Part shown: positions 45,104 to 56,322 of the stretch, in pieces
How positions within the stretch are numbered: position 1 is the stretch's first letter
Layout: each line of letters starts with the position of its first letter
Made by a program: the position numbers and the translations under genes
The notes under the pieces: generated by a model
The model's input: only the letters and a program-made list of their open reading frames with translations
Databases searched by the model: none
What the model was told of the DNA's origin: nothing
Assembly: GCF_030272615.1 (NCBI RefSeq)
Contig: NC_081412.1
Span: forward strand, 673,271,823-673,335,822
DNA from: Cryptomeria japonica
Lineage: Eukaryota; Streptophyta; Pinopsida; Cupressales; Cupressaceae
Direction of reading: 5' to 3'
Length of the DNA: 64,000 nt

Positions 45104-45513
45104 ATGTGCACTTGATGCAATGGAAGAGTTTTGTACTTAGATTATGACCACAATCGAAGTCACTGAGAACCTACCAAAGATATGGGAACATGATTTTTCC
45201 CAAATGAAGAGTAACTTTAGTGACATTTTTCTAAGAATTGCATTTCATACATCTTGATTCATATTTTTAAGTTTTTGTATATGTAAAACATTTTGATACA
45301 AATTTTGCTATATATAAATATATGTATTTTGCTTTTCAATTTGGTGTTGTTGTCAAAGGAGGAGTATAAATATATATGTGTGTTGTGAAAATTTTGTACA
45401 TATGGTTAAGAGGGAGTAGAAGTAGAAATATATGTGTACAATGTTTCTAAGAACACTTAGTTGTATAGCTCTAAAATTTTCTAAGTGTTGCCATCAATGC
45501 CAAAGGAGGAGAT
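45104..45513 (+). other. Element B: ORF2 C-terminus, 3' untranslated region, polypurine tract
   Basis: ORF2 resumes after the solo LTR; LDAMEEF, KIWEHDFSQMKSNFSDIF match the C-terminal DAMKE and WSLSMKQF segments of D, ending at TGA 45257. Then comes an AT-rich noncoding stretch with a first purine tract GTCAAAGGAGGAGTAT (near 45353) and the polypurine tract AAAGGAGGAGAT at 45502-45513. Confidence 0.65.
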
Positions 45514-46616
45514 TGTTTGCTTGATGATGATTTTAATTAATGACTTCATATGTTTTCATTGATGGAACATGTACACACACATATGTTCACATTATCTATC
45601 GGTGTTACGTCAAAGTTATTTGTATTATATTACAACTGGTACAAGAAATTTTGTTTACAGAGTATCAAACTGGTACTTGGAGACAACTGGTGTGTATATA
45701 TATATATAGGAACGACTCAACACCAACCTGAAGATCCAACAAAAATTATTAGAGGAGAATTGAAGGACAATCCGTTTACATGTTGATATGGTTAACTCCA
45801 ATTGGTATTAATGTTCCAACCAATATTAATTGATTCTATGATGAGTTACCCTAACCTACAATTTTTGGCAATAATTTGTGATGAGTTATGCTTAATTGTC
45901 TAGATTCACTGCACCTAGGAAATTGTGATAAAATTTCTAAGGCCAACATGAAATCAAAATTTCTATATAATGAAATATGATGAGAAAAGGAGATATGTTA
46001 TGGCATGTTGATTTGATGCGAAGATAGAAGTGTTGAAGTGTTGAGAGTATTGTAGAGCATGTTGGCAATAAAGTTGAGTGCATAGAAAAGGATCTATTCA
46101 AGAAAGTTGTGCTACTTCTAGATCACACCACCTATTGTTTTCTAATCACTACAATAGTCAGATCCCCTAACTGGGTAAGCTCTAACAAGATTCATTGTAC
46201 AAATCATCTAACTAGGTGATCCATTAGTTTGGATTCTAAAATCCTCTATTGAGGTTACTCCTAATAGGGAACTACCTTTAATAGGGTAAAGCTTTTAACA
46301 GAGCTTTAGGATCTTTAACAAGATTCGCTCCTAGCAGAGCACTTTTGTAGACCTTAACCAATCAATTACCTATCACTGCAGTTAGTTAACTTGTGAGTCC
46401 CATCTCACCGTGGTTTTTCCCATTTGGGTTTTCCACGTATAAAAACTTGTGTTATGGTGGATGCTTTACCTATTGTGGATTCTTTAATATCATTTTTGAT
46501 AGAATACATAGTGTTTAACAAACTTGCTAAGCATATCTATCGGTTAGTGTTTAAAGTAGTATTGTTTTTTGTGTCACTTATTCACCTCCTCCTCTTAATT
46601 ATTTGTAAGTCTATCA
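45514..46616 (+). repeat. 3' LTR of element B
   Basis: It starts TGTTTGCTTGATGATGAT and ends AAGTCTATCA. It has an uninterrupted TATATATATATATA run near 45693. CAAAC follows, completing the target duplication with CAAAT at 7918-7922. Confidence 0.88.
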
Positions 46617-48960
46617 CAAACTACTAACACATTTGGTGAAATACGTGGGCAATGAATATTATCAAAATATAGTGTGTGTGATTTTTAGATTAGTGCACAT
46701 TTTGATTTCTAAAGGTTAATGAATAAGTGCTTGTTGTGATTTCATTTAGATTGTTTTGCATGTCTTAACCTTTAGAGAGTCTGCCTCCTGAGTAGCCTAT
46801 AGGTCTGGGTGAGAGGGAATGACCCAAGTGGTAACAAGATGAATCTAAGCCCTTCAAAACCACTATAAATAAATGTATTTGTGATAAAATTTGAAAGAGA
46901 TGGGTATTGCATGTTGTCATAATGGTGTTATGTCTACCTTAGTGTCTATGTGGCACGTAAAAACCTATAGAGCATAACCTCTACCGGATGGGAGGCCTCC
47001 TTTAATGGACTGGAAAACTTTGTTGAATATGAACACCTAAACGGATTCCTTGACTAAAACCTTTTGTACGTAGAGACCAAAAACCTTCTGTTTGCTAGCG
47101 TAGAAGGTTAGACCTCCAAAGCAGTCCCAAAATTTCCTGGCTCATTGTAGAGATAGTAGTTCCTTGGGAAGTGATGACCTAAGGAATTTACAAATTGGTA
47201 TTCCCAGAGAAGTGAGTGTCATGTGGAGGGGAGCTAGTGCTACCGAGTTCCTAGGCTATCCGCTATAAGTAGGCATGGCTGAGAGTAATCTCAAGTGGGA
47301 ACCCAACAAGTATTGTCCTATCCTACCTTAGGATTTGTTGTTGAATGCACATGAGTGTCTTTTGTCAAAGTAAAACAAACATTTTATCTTCCATTCTTGT
47401 TAAAAGTGAATAATAGACAAAGGACATATTCAACCTTACAAACATTGGCAACAATAATTTTTCAAAAGTATTCATAATCAAATTTGGTCCTCAACATCCA
47501 AACAATTGTCCAAACAAGATTCAAACAAAATTCAAACTTGGTCCAAAGAGTTTCAAAGTATCCATTCAATAATTTCCAAAAATTTTATCAACGTGGCTTT
47601 TCAAAACATGGGGTACCCTTGTTTCAAAATTTATGTCACTTAGAGATAGGTTTTGCATAGCTCAAAATTAGGTCTTAGGACATATTGTCATTACCCTTCA
47701 TTTTAGTTCATTTCATTGCAAGAATCCTTATTTTTCCAGTTAGGTTTAAAATCATTTTCCTAGGTCATTGTCATTAATATTCATTGCACTATCATTGTCA
47801 CACAAACTAGGTCAAGGTCTTAGGTTGTATCTTGCATTATCATTATCATTCCAAAATTAGGTTTTACCTTAGGTTATATTTCTTTTCATATTCCCTCATT
47901 GCATTAAGTTTTATCATTACATAGTTTAAACCCTAGGTCTTGTCTTAGGTTGAGATTGTCATACATTTGCATTCATATCTTTGGTGCTTAGGCCATGTAT
48001 TACCCTTAGATAATTTTCATTTCATATCATATCCTTAGATCATTTTTCATTTCATATCATATCCTTAGACCATTTTCATTTCATATCATATCCTTAGATC
48101 ATTTTCATTTCATATCATATCCTTAGATAATTTTCATTTTATATCATATCCTTTATCATTTTCATATCATATCATATCCTTAGTTTGACCATATCATACC
48201 CTTAGTCCATATCATTAGGTCATATCTCATCATTAGGTCATATCATATCATATCATCAAAACTTAGTTAAAATAATATAACCCAAGGTCATATCGTAGCA
48301 TCATAATTAAGTTTTGTCCATATCATAACATAAGGTTGCATTTATATCCTTAGGTCATTTCATAACTTTGGTCCATTTAATGTCCTTAGGTTATTTCATA
48401 TCTCTAGTTCATAGTACATCTTGAGCTTATTTTCAAATCATATCTTGGGTTCATACCCTAGGTCATTGTCATTATCATTGCCTTCTTGCATTTAGTCTAA
48501 AAATTAGGCTTCACCAAACTTTAAAAGTTCAAATCTCTATTCTAAACCCTAAGTTGTTGTTAGGGAGTCTTGACCTTGTCCAAAATTTGTCCTCTTTTCA
48601 ATATCATTTTTTAAAACCTATCTTAGTATCCAAGCGTATAGGTGAGACATTGTTAGTTTGTCCTATCATTTTATCCTTTGTCCTTTATTCAATTAAGGTC
48701 TTGGCTTTATTTCAATTTCCCAAGGTTTTGTCTTTAGGTTTTCATTCCAAGAGTTTCTCCAAACCTTTAAAAAGTCAAAAAAAATACGATTGCCTTCTTT
48801 TCCTAGATTGCATGATCATCTTCTAAGGTTTCACTTAGTTGCATTTCATTATCCAAAATACCAAAAAAAAAAGTTACATTGTCATCCTTCTAGGCTACAT
48901 TAGTTGCATACATCACCCTTAAGAATAAAAATCCCAAAAATACTACATTGCATACTAAGA
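46617..48960 (+). other. gypsy-2 leader, second segment
   Basis: There is no gene. It matches the gypsy-1 leader in order: 'gagaagtgagtgtcatgtgg' near 47207, then T-rich text with repeated 'cattgtcat' and 'cctaggtc' words, ending 'aatactacattgcatactaa' just before a gag-like ATG. The piece 47340-47900 also matches, inverted, the gypsy-3 leader (61389-61900). Confidence 0.7.
48004..48180 (+). repeat. 29-bp tandem repeat in gypsy-2 leader
   Basis: There are about six units of CCTTAGATCATTTTCATTTC followed by ATATCATAT. The units differ at one or two bases each; the last is shortened. Nothing equivalent stands out at this place in gypsy-1. Confidence 0.85.
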
Positions 48961-49560
48961 TGTCTATTGAAACAAAGTTCCAAGCTCCTATGATGCAACA
49001 AAGTTTGACATATCAACCGATGATTGGTCCAATGAATAACACAATGCAATCAAGTTTTGATCCAAGGCAATCACAATTGTATTGAACTGAATAACAAGGA
49101 AATACAATGAACCAAACTTTAATCCAAATGCTGATCCACCTACAAACATGCTACAAAAGTATGAAATTGTTCACTTAGGAGCACCACCATACTTTGAATC
49201 AATTCTCCAACCATGATGTGGCAATGTTTCACCAATGCCACCAATGAATGTGTCACCAAGTTTTGATTCAAATCAGTTAAGTCAAGGTCCCTACCCACTA
49301 AGACCCTTGGTAGATGGTCAACGCATCATTCATCCAAATTATGGTTATATTCAAGTTCAATCATTACCAGATTTATAAGAAGAGGAAGATTCAGATGAGG
49401 AATCATACATAGATTCTAAAGTTATTGAGGCAATGAACAATCCTAAGTTTGTAGAATTTTTGGACCAAGAAATTTTAAGAAATCCTTGAGAATATTTCCC
49501 ACTCATTATAAGTGACTTGGCCTTAAGTCTTGAGCTAGAAAATTGTGTCCCACAAAAAGT
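48961..49560 (+). pseudogene. gag: gypsy-2 gag-like N-terminal remnant
   Basis: An ATG at 48961 reads MSIETKFQAPMMQQSLTYQP, parallel to MLVETRSKSKK… of gypsy-1 Gag. Many stops follow (from about 49084). The acidic segment EEEDSDEESYIDSKVIEAMN (about 49380-49440) and FVEFLDQEILRNP resemble the gypsy-1 segment ending FLNKVFKMFPQKYLDMM. The conserved Gag core and zinc segment are not present. Confidence 0.6.
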
Positions 49561-49642
49561 TCAAAAAAATAAAGTCTAGAATCATGTTTCAAAACGAGAG
49601 AGAAAAATTCCACTTGTCCAATACCAGCAACAAATTCAACCC

Positions 49643-50851
49643 ATGTCTAGAAATGGTTCATCTGCCCATCAAGAAATTTATTCTCAAGTGGCCTCTTCTC
49701 TTGTCATTCCATCAGATCTTGAAGTTTCACAAGATAAATTTCCACCATTTCTTACAAATGATACATCAAATAATGCATCCTCCCAAGGGTTGTCTACAAC
49801 AAAAATACATGCTAATCTATGTCTTTATACAAATCCTTTGTACTATTTAAAAATGCAAGATTTAATGCTACCAAATGCTTCTCTTTTAGAGAATCCCATT
49901 CAAATTTCATCTCCCTCATGTCAAAGAATTAATTCCTTGCCAAAATCTCCCATGTGTATTCAAATTTCAAACCCATCTCAAGAGGATGATTCAGAAGACA
50001 AAGAAATAAGTCTTGAAATGGATCAAGATCAAGACCCTAAAACTTTTCCATTGCATACTATATTTGACCAAGATCTCATTTCCTTTGATGATCCCCCTAT
50101 TCCTATCCAAGAGCACAATGACTTTTTAAGTCCTATGGGCATTCCAATCCTTGGGAAAGATCAATATGTCCCTTCTATTCTCCCTAATAATCCCATTGAA
50201 AATCAAGAGAAGAACAACTTTAAAGAGGAATTAAATGATCTTCCTCCTTGTCAAGATCAAATTATCCCTTTTCTTTCACATCCTTTACTTGATGATCTAG
50301 CACAAGATTCCCTTGTTTCTCCATGTCCATGTCTTAATCCTCCATATACACTCCAAGATCTCATTTCATTTGATGATCCCATTATTCCTCCTATTCCATC
50401 TCATGAACAACCTGTCATTGATCCCAATCCCCCTCACCCTTATAATTCTAATAGGGTGCAAGATGTTCATGAACCCCCCATATGCATAATGGATTCACCC
50501 ACTTTGGTCCAATCTCATTCACTTCATGATCCTATCATTCCCATCATATCATGTCCACCTCATAATGGACTTCCGTCTTCTTCCCAAAGGAAAGCATATC
50601 CTAAGGATCAAGATGTTCATAAAGAAAAAGGGGTAGACCTTCATAAGAAAGAACCCCTCCATGTTAAAGTAAATATCAATGGTCATGACCTCAGGGACAT
50701 TCCTCAATATTTTGGTATCCCTCCACCTAAATCCAAACATACGCCTTCCCCTTCACCCCTTCCATCCATTTTATGTCCTTATATCATTTCATTGCATATG
50801 CAAGATCAACAAAGGCGCACATCCTTGAGAACCTTCCATCCATATAAATGA
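49643..50851 (+). CDS. gypsy-2: uninterrupted 402-codon Pro/Asp-rich ORF, function unknown
   Basis: I do not recognise the product. It starts at ATG 49643 (MSRNGSSAHQEIYSQVASS) and is open to TGA 50851, in a window where almost every other frame is broken. It is rich in Pro, Asp, Ile and Ser, with no membrane segment, Cys cluster or enzyme motif. An internal repeat reads DLISFDDPPIPIQEHN (about residues 147-162) and DLISFDDPIIPPIPSHE (about 237-253), with a weaker third, LHDPIIPIISCPPH. The last ~80 residues are basic (KEKGVDLHKKEPLHVKV, PPPKSKHTPSPSPLP). It takes the place where gypsy-1 has the Gag core and pol. It may be an accessory Gag-like or captured protein. Upstream text (LVQYQQQIQP) is in frame without a stop for a short way. 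Confidence 0.6.
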   Translation: MSRNGSSAHQEIYSQVASSLVIPSDLEVSQDKFPPFLTNDTSNNASSQGLSTTKIHANLCLYTNPLYYLKMQDLMLPNASLLENPIQISSPSCQRINSLPKSPMCIQISNPSQEDDSEDKEISLEMDQDQDPKTFPLHTIFDQDLISFDDPPIPIQEHNDFLSPMGIPILGKDQYVPSILPNNPIENQEKNNFKEELNDLPPCQDQIIPFLSHPLLDDLAQDSLVSPCPCLNPPYTLQDLISFDDPIIPPIPSHEQPVIDPNPPHPYNSNRVQDVHEPPICIMDSPTLVQSHSLHDPIIPIISCPPHNGLPSSSQRKAYPKDQDVHKEKGVDLHKKEPLHVKVNINGHDLRDIPQYFGIPPPKSKHTPSPSPLPSILCPYIISLHMQDQQRRTSLRTFHPYK

Positions 50852-51116
50852 CCTCCATATCAATCATATCTATCCACGCATTCCTTTTCCCCTCTAATCA
50901 ATTTGGATACCAAGCATAAAAATCAGAAGTCTAGTAATACACATATAGTCAAGGATCAACATGTCCAGTCTAATTGACATGTCAAAATAAATTAAAAAAT
51001 GATTTAAAAAGAAAAAGAAATATCCAAAAGGCCACAATGGCCTACTAAGTAAAAGAAAGAAAATTCAAAAGCCACATGTGTTCCTAAATACCTTGTAGAA
51101 GAAATGTATTCCAAGT
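50852..51116 (+). other. gypsy-2 downstream of the 402-codon ORF
   Basis: There is no gene. The A-rich 'aaaaagaaaaagaaatatcc' near 51010 resembles the region after pol in gypsy-1. Copia-2 begins at 51117. Confidence 0.5.
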
Positions 51117-52703
51117 TGTTGGCAATTTGGCATTAAGTTTTCACTGATGTCAACCAGTTTGGCAAGATTAAGAAGTGGCAACCAATATGATGGAAATACA
51201 CATAAGAGTGAGTAGACAAAAGGAAGGCTACTGGTACACATGACTTTGGTCATCTACCGGTAAAGAAGGCTTACCGGTAAGGCATAAACTAGGATTAATA
51301 TTGGTTGTGTATTATGAAGGTACAACATCCAGTGAACAAAATAGAAAGGATGGTTGATGGTCATATAGATAACATAGGGTAAACTGGTAGTCAACCTATG
51401 TCAACTAAGTATATCAAACCAACATAGGAATTCAAGAAGAGGTCAATATCGACAAGCTGATAGATGGATGCCAAGTGGAGGTACCGCATATCTCGGTGGA
51501 GTGTGCATTGATGCAACAATTTGTGAGTAGGACAACTTTAATGACGAAACCGCAAGTCGTGGAGGATGTCAAAAGATTGTGTCTCAAGGAAGGCAAGATG
51601 GAAAGGAAATTGTACTAATCTTGCAAGAAGATTTGATCTTCATACCTATTAGGTCAAGAAAATAGAAAAGTGATTAATGGCAAGTGACAAAAGAATGCAG
51701 GAAAGCATAGTTCAGACCTCCAAATGTAGAAAACGCACATTGGAATGTGAAGTTTGACTAGTGACTGATAATTCTCATAAAGGCTATATCCTTGAAAAGT
51801 AGATCGAATCACAAAGGATGATTTGGATTGTGCTGGAAAAAGAAAACCTTACACGATAGTGTTTGAATACATTCTTGGTGGGAATCCATGATAATAAATA
51901 TACAAGCTCAAAACAGAAGATGATGATGTGTGTGGAAGAAGAGGAAGAGTGAAGAGAGGTAAAGTGAAAAGAAGGATCATTCTACCCTAGAATTTATTCT
52001 AAGAGAGTTGTAGTGATTGAGCAAGCAAACCGATGAGAGGGTTTAACAACCAGTGATTGAGTAGCGATATAACTATAGCACGTTCAACAGTCAAGAAAAC
52101 TAGTGAGGTGTGTTAAAGACAACATCCAAGTGTGACATAGTAAGTGGTGAGATTGTGAGTGAAAAAGAAGAGAGAAGAGAGGCCAAGAATATGAGAGAGG
52201 AACCTCACAACCAGTAGTGTGAGATACAATAAAGAAAATAAGACTGCTAACTAGGAGAGACCTATTTGTTCAAGAGTTGCAAAATTCATTTATGAGAAGA
52301 AGTCATAACTGTATCTTAATTGTATTTCAACATACATCACTAAGTTGGAGCTTGGTGTAGGGGTTGGTTCTCCTTGGGTCTATGCCCTAAATCAGTAGGG
52401 GTTGGTGTTCCTTGGGTTGGTGCCCTAAGTCCTTGTAATTTAGTGTTTCACTTGTGAGGCTGGATTGGAGCAGCAGTCTCTAGTAGCATTTCTCGATGAG
52501 GTTTTTCCCATATTGGGTTTTCCTCGTACATCTAGTGTGGTGGAGTGCACATGTGTGATTTACATTTTTGGTCTCCTCATTTGCTTTATTAGTTTTATTA
52601 GCTATTGCTTAAGATAACAATCGGTATTCTGAAGTTGCTTCAAAAGAGAAAAATTTAGGAACCACTGATTCACCCCCCTCTTAGTGGTACTCTATGTTCA
52701 ACA
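51117..52703 (+). repeat. 5' LTR of copia-2
   Basis: It starts TGTTGGCAATTTGGCATTAAG and ends TCTATGTTCAACA, 1,587 bp. Compared with the 3' LTR it has an extra copy of 'cctaaatcagtaggggttgg' type text near 52370-52430. The C-tract and 'gattcacccccctcttagtg' phrase lie near its end. Confidence 0.9.
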
Positions 52704-52704
52704 A

Positions 52705-52717
52705 TTGGTATCAGAGC
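52705..52717 (+). promoter_or_regulatory. Primer binding site of copia-2 (initiator tRNA-Met)
   Basis: TTGGTATCAGAGC lies one base after the 5' LTR, a full match to the complement of the initiator tRNA-Met 3' end. Confidence 0.92.
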
Positions 52718-52769
52718 CTATGTTCCTAGATATTTATAAACCTTGGGTAGATTCTAGACTTAGAACATA

Positions 52770-54800
52770 ATGGCAAGAAATGAGGCTGCTTCCTCAAAAT
52801 CCCCCATGTTTGATGGATCCAACTATACCTTCTAGATAAGAAGAATGGAGACTTATATTTCCTCCCTTGGTTTTGATGTGTGGATGTTTGTCAAGAATGG
52901 GTATGTTGTCCCTAGTGTTCCTCCCACTGACCTAGATGCCAAGGAGTATGAGAACAATACAAAGGCCAAAAATGCTATCGTGAGAGGAATGTTTGATAAT
53001 GAGTTTGTGAAAGTCATGCACTGTGCATCAGCCAAGGAGACGGGATAAATTGCAGAGGTTGTTTGAAGGAGATGCAAAAGTCAAGAAGGCCAAGCTACAA
53101 GAACTGAGGGGTCAACTTTAAGGCATCAAGATGAAGGATGATGAAAAGATTGTAGACTACCTTCATAGATTTTATGAAACTGTGAACACCATCAATGGGC
53201 TTGGAGAAGACATTGCGGATGAGATACTTGTCAAGAAGATGCTTAGCTCTGTTACACCTAAGTATGATACAAAGGTGTCTACCATAAAAGAAGCCAAGGA
53301 TTTGAATATCTTTACAATGGATGAGCTATTTGGCTCACTAATAGCATATGAGATGAGAACAACTGGTGATACTTCCTTAAGGAAAGAGGCAACATTCGAC
53401 ACCTCCAAAAAAGATAAAGAAGTAACTGCTCATAAAGGATCAGGTGAAGACTCTGATGAAGAGGTAGCAAAATTTTTTAGAAATCTTAAAAGAGGATCCA
53501 AAAAGTACTAAGGAAAGATACCACTCAAACATTTCAATTGTGGTAAGGTTGGACACTTTGCTGCAAAATGTCCTTACAATGAAACTGATGGAAATGAGTC
53601 AAGAAAGCTTAGCAAATTTGCTGACAAAGACAAAGGAAGAAGAGGCTACCAGAAATAGAACAACCTCTATACTATTGAGGATGATACTACAGATGAAGAA
53701 AGTGCATCAAAGATAACTGCCATGATAATGACAAAAAAGTTAATCTCTTTATGACACTTGATGAACTGGATGGCAAAGATGAGGAGGAAGAGGATATCGA
53801 GGCTAAAGTGGATTTAGAAGGAGAGCTTATAAGTGCTCTTGAGAATCTGAGTAAATCAAGAAGAGAACTCAAGAAGGTCAACCATGCTGTAAGAAATGAG
53901 CAAGGTCTCTTGAAACTATCCTTGGATGAGTCCAGTCAAGTTATTTCTAACTTGAAAATACAGTTGGAAGAAAGCAAGAGGATATGTGAAGTTACATCCT
54001 CTAATCTGATGAAGAAGGAAAATGAGCATCAAGATCTGGAAGCAGAAATAGTGAAGCTTAGAAAGGAGCTTGAAGAAAGAAAGGAATAAATAAAAGTAAG
54101 AAGCAAATATGAAGGCAACACCGAAGCCTTAGACAAGATGTTGAGAAAACATAAGCAATCCAAAGATACCAATGGCTTAGGCTTTGAAGAAGGTCAAAGC
54201 TCAAACAAAAAAAACACATCTGGTAAAGAAATAAAGTTCACCTCTTCAAATGAAGGTGAATTATAGAAGACATTCACTGTAAGCAATGATACAGGCAAAA
54301 ATACATATGCAGATGTTGTTGGAAATCACCATGATAACCAAAGTAAACAAGCAATGAACCAAAGGCCACACTCATTGTACTGACATGCAGATCCTAGGAG
54401 AAATGCAAGAGTTGAACATAAAGGATTCACCAGAGTCAATAGCATGAAAAGAAGACCCTCGATGAGGTATTCCTTTTCTGGATCAAGGCAACCTAACCGG
54501 TATGTTCCTAACTTTCATGGTTACTATTACCGGTGTAACAAATTTGGGCATAGAATAGCTGACTGTAGATTAATCAATAAGCCATCTATGAGTTATGAAA
54601 GTAGAAATCCATTTAATGCACTTGGTGGCATGCATGTTGTCTGTTATCAGTGCAATGCATATGGTCATAGGAGTTTTGAATCTAGGAAGAATAAACCAAA
54701 GTCCTACAATAATTTTAAATATTTATCTTTGAATGAAAATGTGAAATGCTATAACTATCAACGTTTCAGACATATAGAAAAGTTTTGTAAAAATAGATAG
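52770..54800 (+). pseudogene. gag: copia-2 Gag with added coiled-coil and zinc-knuckle tail, broken
   Basis: ATG 52770 opens MARNEAASSKSPMFDGSNYTF, a standard copia Gag start. The UBN2-type body runs to about 53511 (KDDEKIVDYLHRFYETVNTI, LVKKMLSSVTPKYDTKVSTI), with a frameshift near 53045-53130. A first knuckle (53531) has lost its first Cys (KHFNCGKVGHFAAKC). A second module follows: coiled coil (53751-54089), then DTNGLGFEEGQSSNKKN (54160), then three more knuckles, YYRCNKFGHRIADC (54524), CYQCNAYGHRSFES (54638) and CYNYQRFRHIEKFC (54747), each damaged. This second module is the part shared with ORF1 of B, C and D. Confidence 0.85.
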
Positions 54801-54959
54801 ATCAAGCAAAATAAGTCAAATCCTGATCAAGAACTGATAGTTAAACCTAAGTACACAAAAGAAGTTGGGAAGCAAAAGGATATCAAACCGGTATGGGTTG
54901 AGAAAGAAAAGGAAAGGGAAGAATCAAGTCTGATAGTGCATACTGCCTTACATGCTGAA

Positions 54960-55315
54960 AGGAAAAATCTATGGGCCGTAGAGAGTGGTTGCTCCAACCA
55001 CATGACTGGTGACAAAAATAAATTCATTAAACTTGAAGACTAGAATGGTGTTTGAGTAAGATTTGGAGACAACTCATCCATCAAAATAAAGGGAAAATGT
55101 ACTTTAAGTATTGAAGGAAAATTGAAAGCACGTGATGTATATTATGTGGAAGGCCTGAAGCATAATCTATTGAGCGTGAGTCAGATATGTGACAAAGGTT
55201 ACAAATTCATCTTTAACTCAATCGAATGAAAAATAAAGAAAGACAATACTGGTCAGGTTGTGGCAGAAGGAAAGAGAACAAATGGTAATGTCTATAATCT
55301 AAAGGAATGTTAAAA
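54960..55315 (+). pseudogene. pro: copia-2 protease, active-site Asp replaced
   Basis: LWAVESGCSNHMTGD (about 54969-55013) is the copia protease signature W-x-x-D-S-G-C-S-x-H-M-T-G, but the catalytic Asp is Glu (GAG, 54981-54983). The downstream YYVEGLKHNLLSVSQICDKG (about 55140-55200) is the normal link to integrase. Stops lie near 55041 and 55230. Confidence 0.82.
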
Positions 55316-56313
55316 ATCCTAGTGCATGTTAGGACAAGTTGATGTAAGTTGGCTGTGGCACCGAAGATTAGGCCACATAAACTTTGATAGCTTATTTAAA
55401 GTGAGTAGAAATGGGTGTGTTAGTAATATTCCACCCATCATCAAACTGGTAAGCACATTTTGTGATGAATGTGTGAAATGTAAGCAAACTAAAGTGTTTT
55501 AGGACAAAATAGCACAACACCTCCAAACCACTTGAGATTGTGCATACAGATCTATGTGGTCCAACTATGACAAGAGCTCTTGCAGGTGAAAGATATTTTA
55601 TGCTCTTTATTAATGACTACTCAAGAATGACTTGGGTCTCCTTCCTACAACACAAGTCACAAGAATTTGATAGATTCAAGATCTTTAGGAAGATGGTGGA
55701 GAAAGAAAGTGGGTGCAAACTAAAATGTCTAAGATCAGACTGAGGTGGAGACTTCACATCAAATGAGTTTGAATATTATTGTGAAAAATATAGAATTAGA
55801 AGGCAATACTTATCCCCTAGGACACCACAACAAAATGGTGTGGTATAAAGAAAGAACACGATAGTAAAGGAGATGGCCACAACCATGTTGAATGAGGCCA
55901 CTATGCTAGACACATATTGGAAGGAACTTGTTCATTCTACTACATATACTTTGAACAAGGTTCAATTAAGAACAAATAGTAGAATGACACCTTATGACCA
56001 AAAGCCATCAGTCAAATACTTCAAAGTATTTGGAAGAAAGTGCTTTATCAAAAGCGATATGGATGCTCTAGGTAGTTTTGAATCTAGGAGTGATGAAGGA
56101 ATCTTCCTTGGTTACTCATCTAATAGCGAGCCCTACCAATGCTACAACAAAAGACTAAGAAGAGTCATTGAGAGTGTTCATGTAAAAGTTGATGAGGATA
56201 TACACAAAGGAAGTCAACCACTGGTTAATCGATATGATGTTTCTGGTGATGAAGGTAATGAAGCTCAGTCAGACAATGAACCAGAAAATGTATCCAAGAA
56301 GACTCCTAACTGA
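55316..56313 (+). pseudogene. int: copia-2 integrase, catalytic Glu codon now a stop
   Basis: The zinc domain is present (WLWHRRLGHINFDSLFKVS near 55355; FCDECVKCKQTK near 55460). The core has Asp in VHTDLCGP (55549) and Asp in LRSD-stop-GGDF (55738). The third acid is lost: NGVV is followed by TAA (55846-55848) and then RKN. The rest is open to 56313 and includes the copia integrase C-terminal words KYFKVFGRKCF and RSDEGIFLGYSSNS. Confidence 0.88.
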
Positions 56314-56322
56314 TATGTGTAG

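Larger units (their letters stand above)
7923..46616 (+). mobile_element. Element B: non-autonomous two-ORF retrotransposon (copia-type ends)
   Basis: The ends are LTRs at 7923-9010 and 45514-46616. A primer site follows the first and a polypurine tract precedes the second. The flanking 5-mers are CAAAT (7918-7922) and CAAAC (46617-46621), a target duplication with one mismatch. Excluding the insertions it carries (element C and a solo LTR), B is about 7.3 kb. It encodes a Gag (9073-10258) and ORF2 (from 10759, continuing after 41422) and no protease, integrase, RT or RNase H. It is nested in the leader of gypsy-2. Confidence 0.8.
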
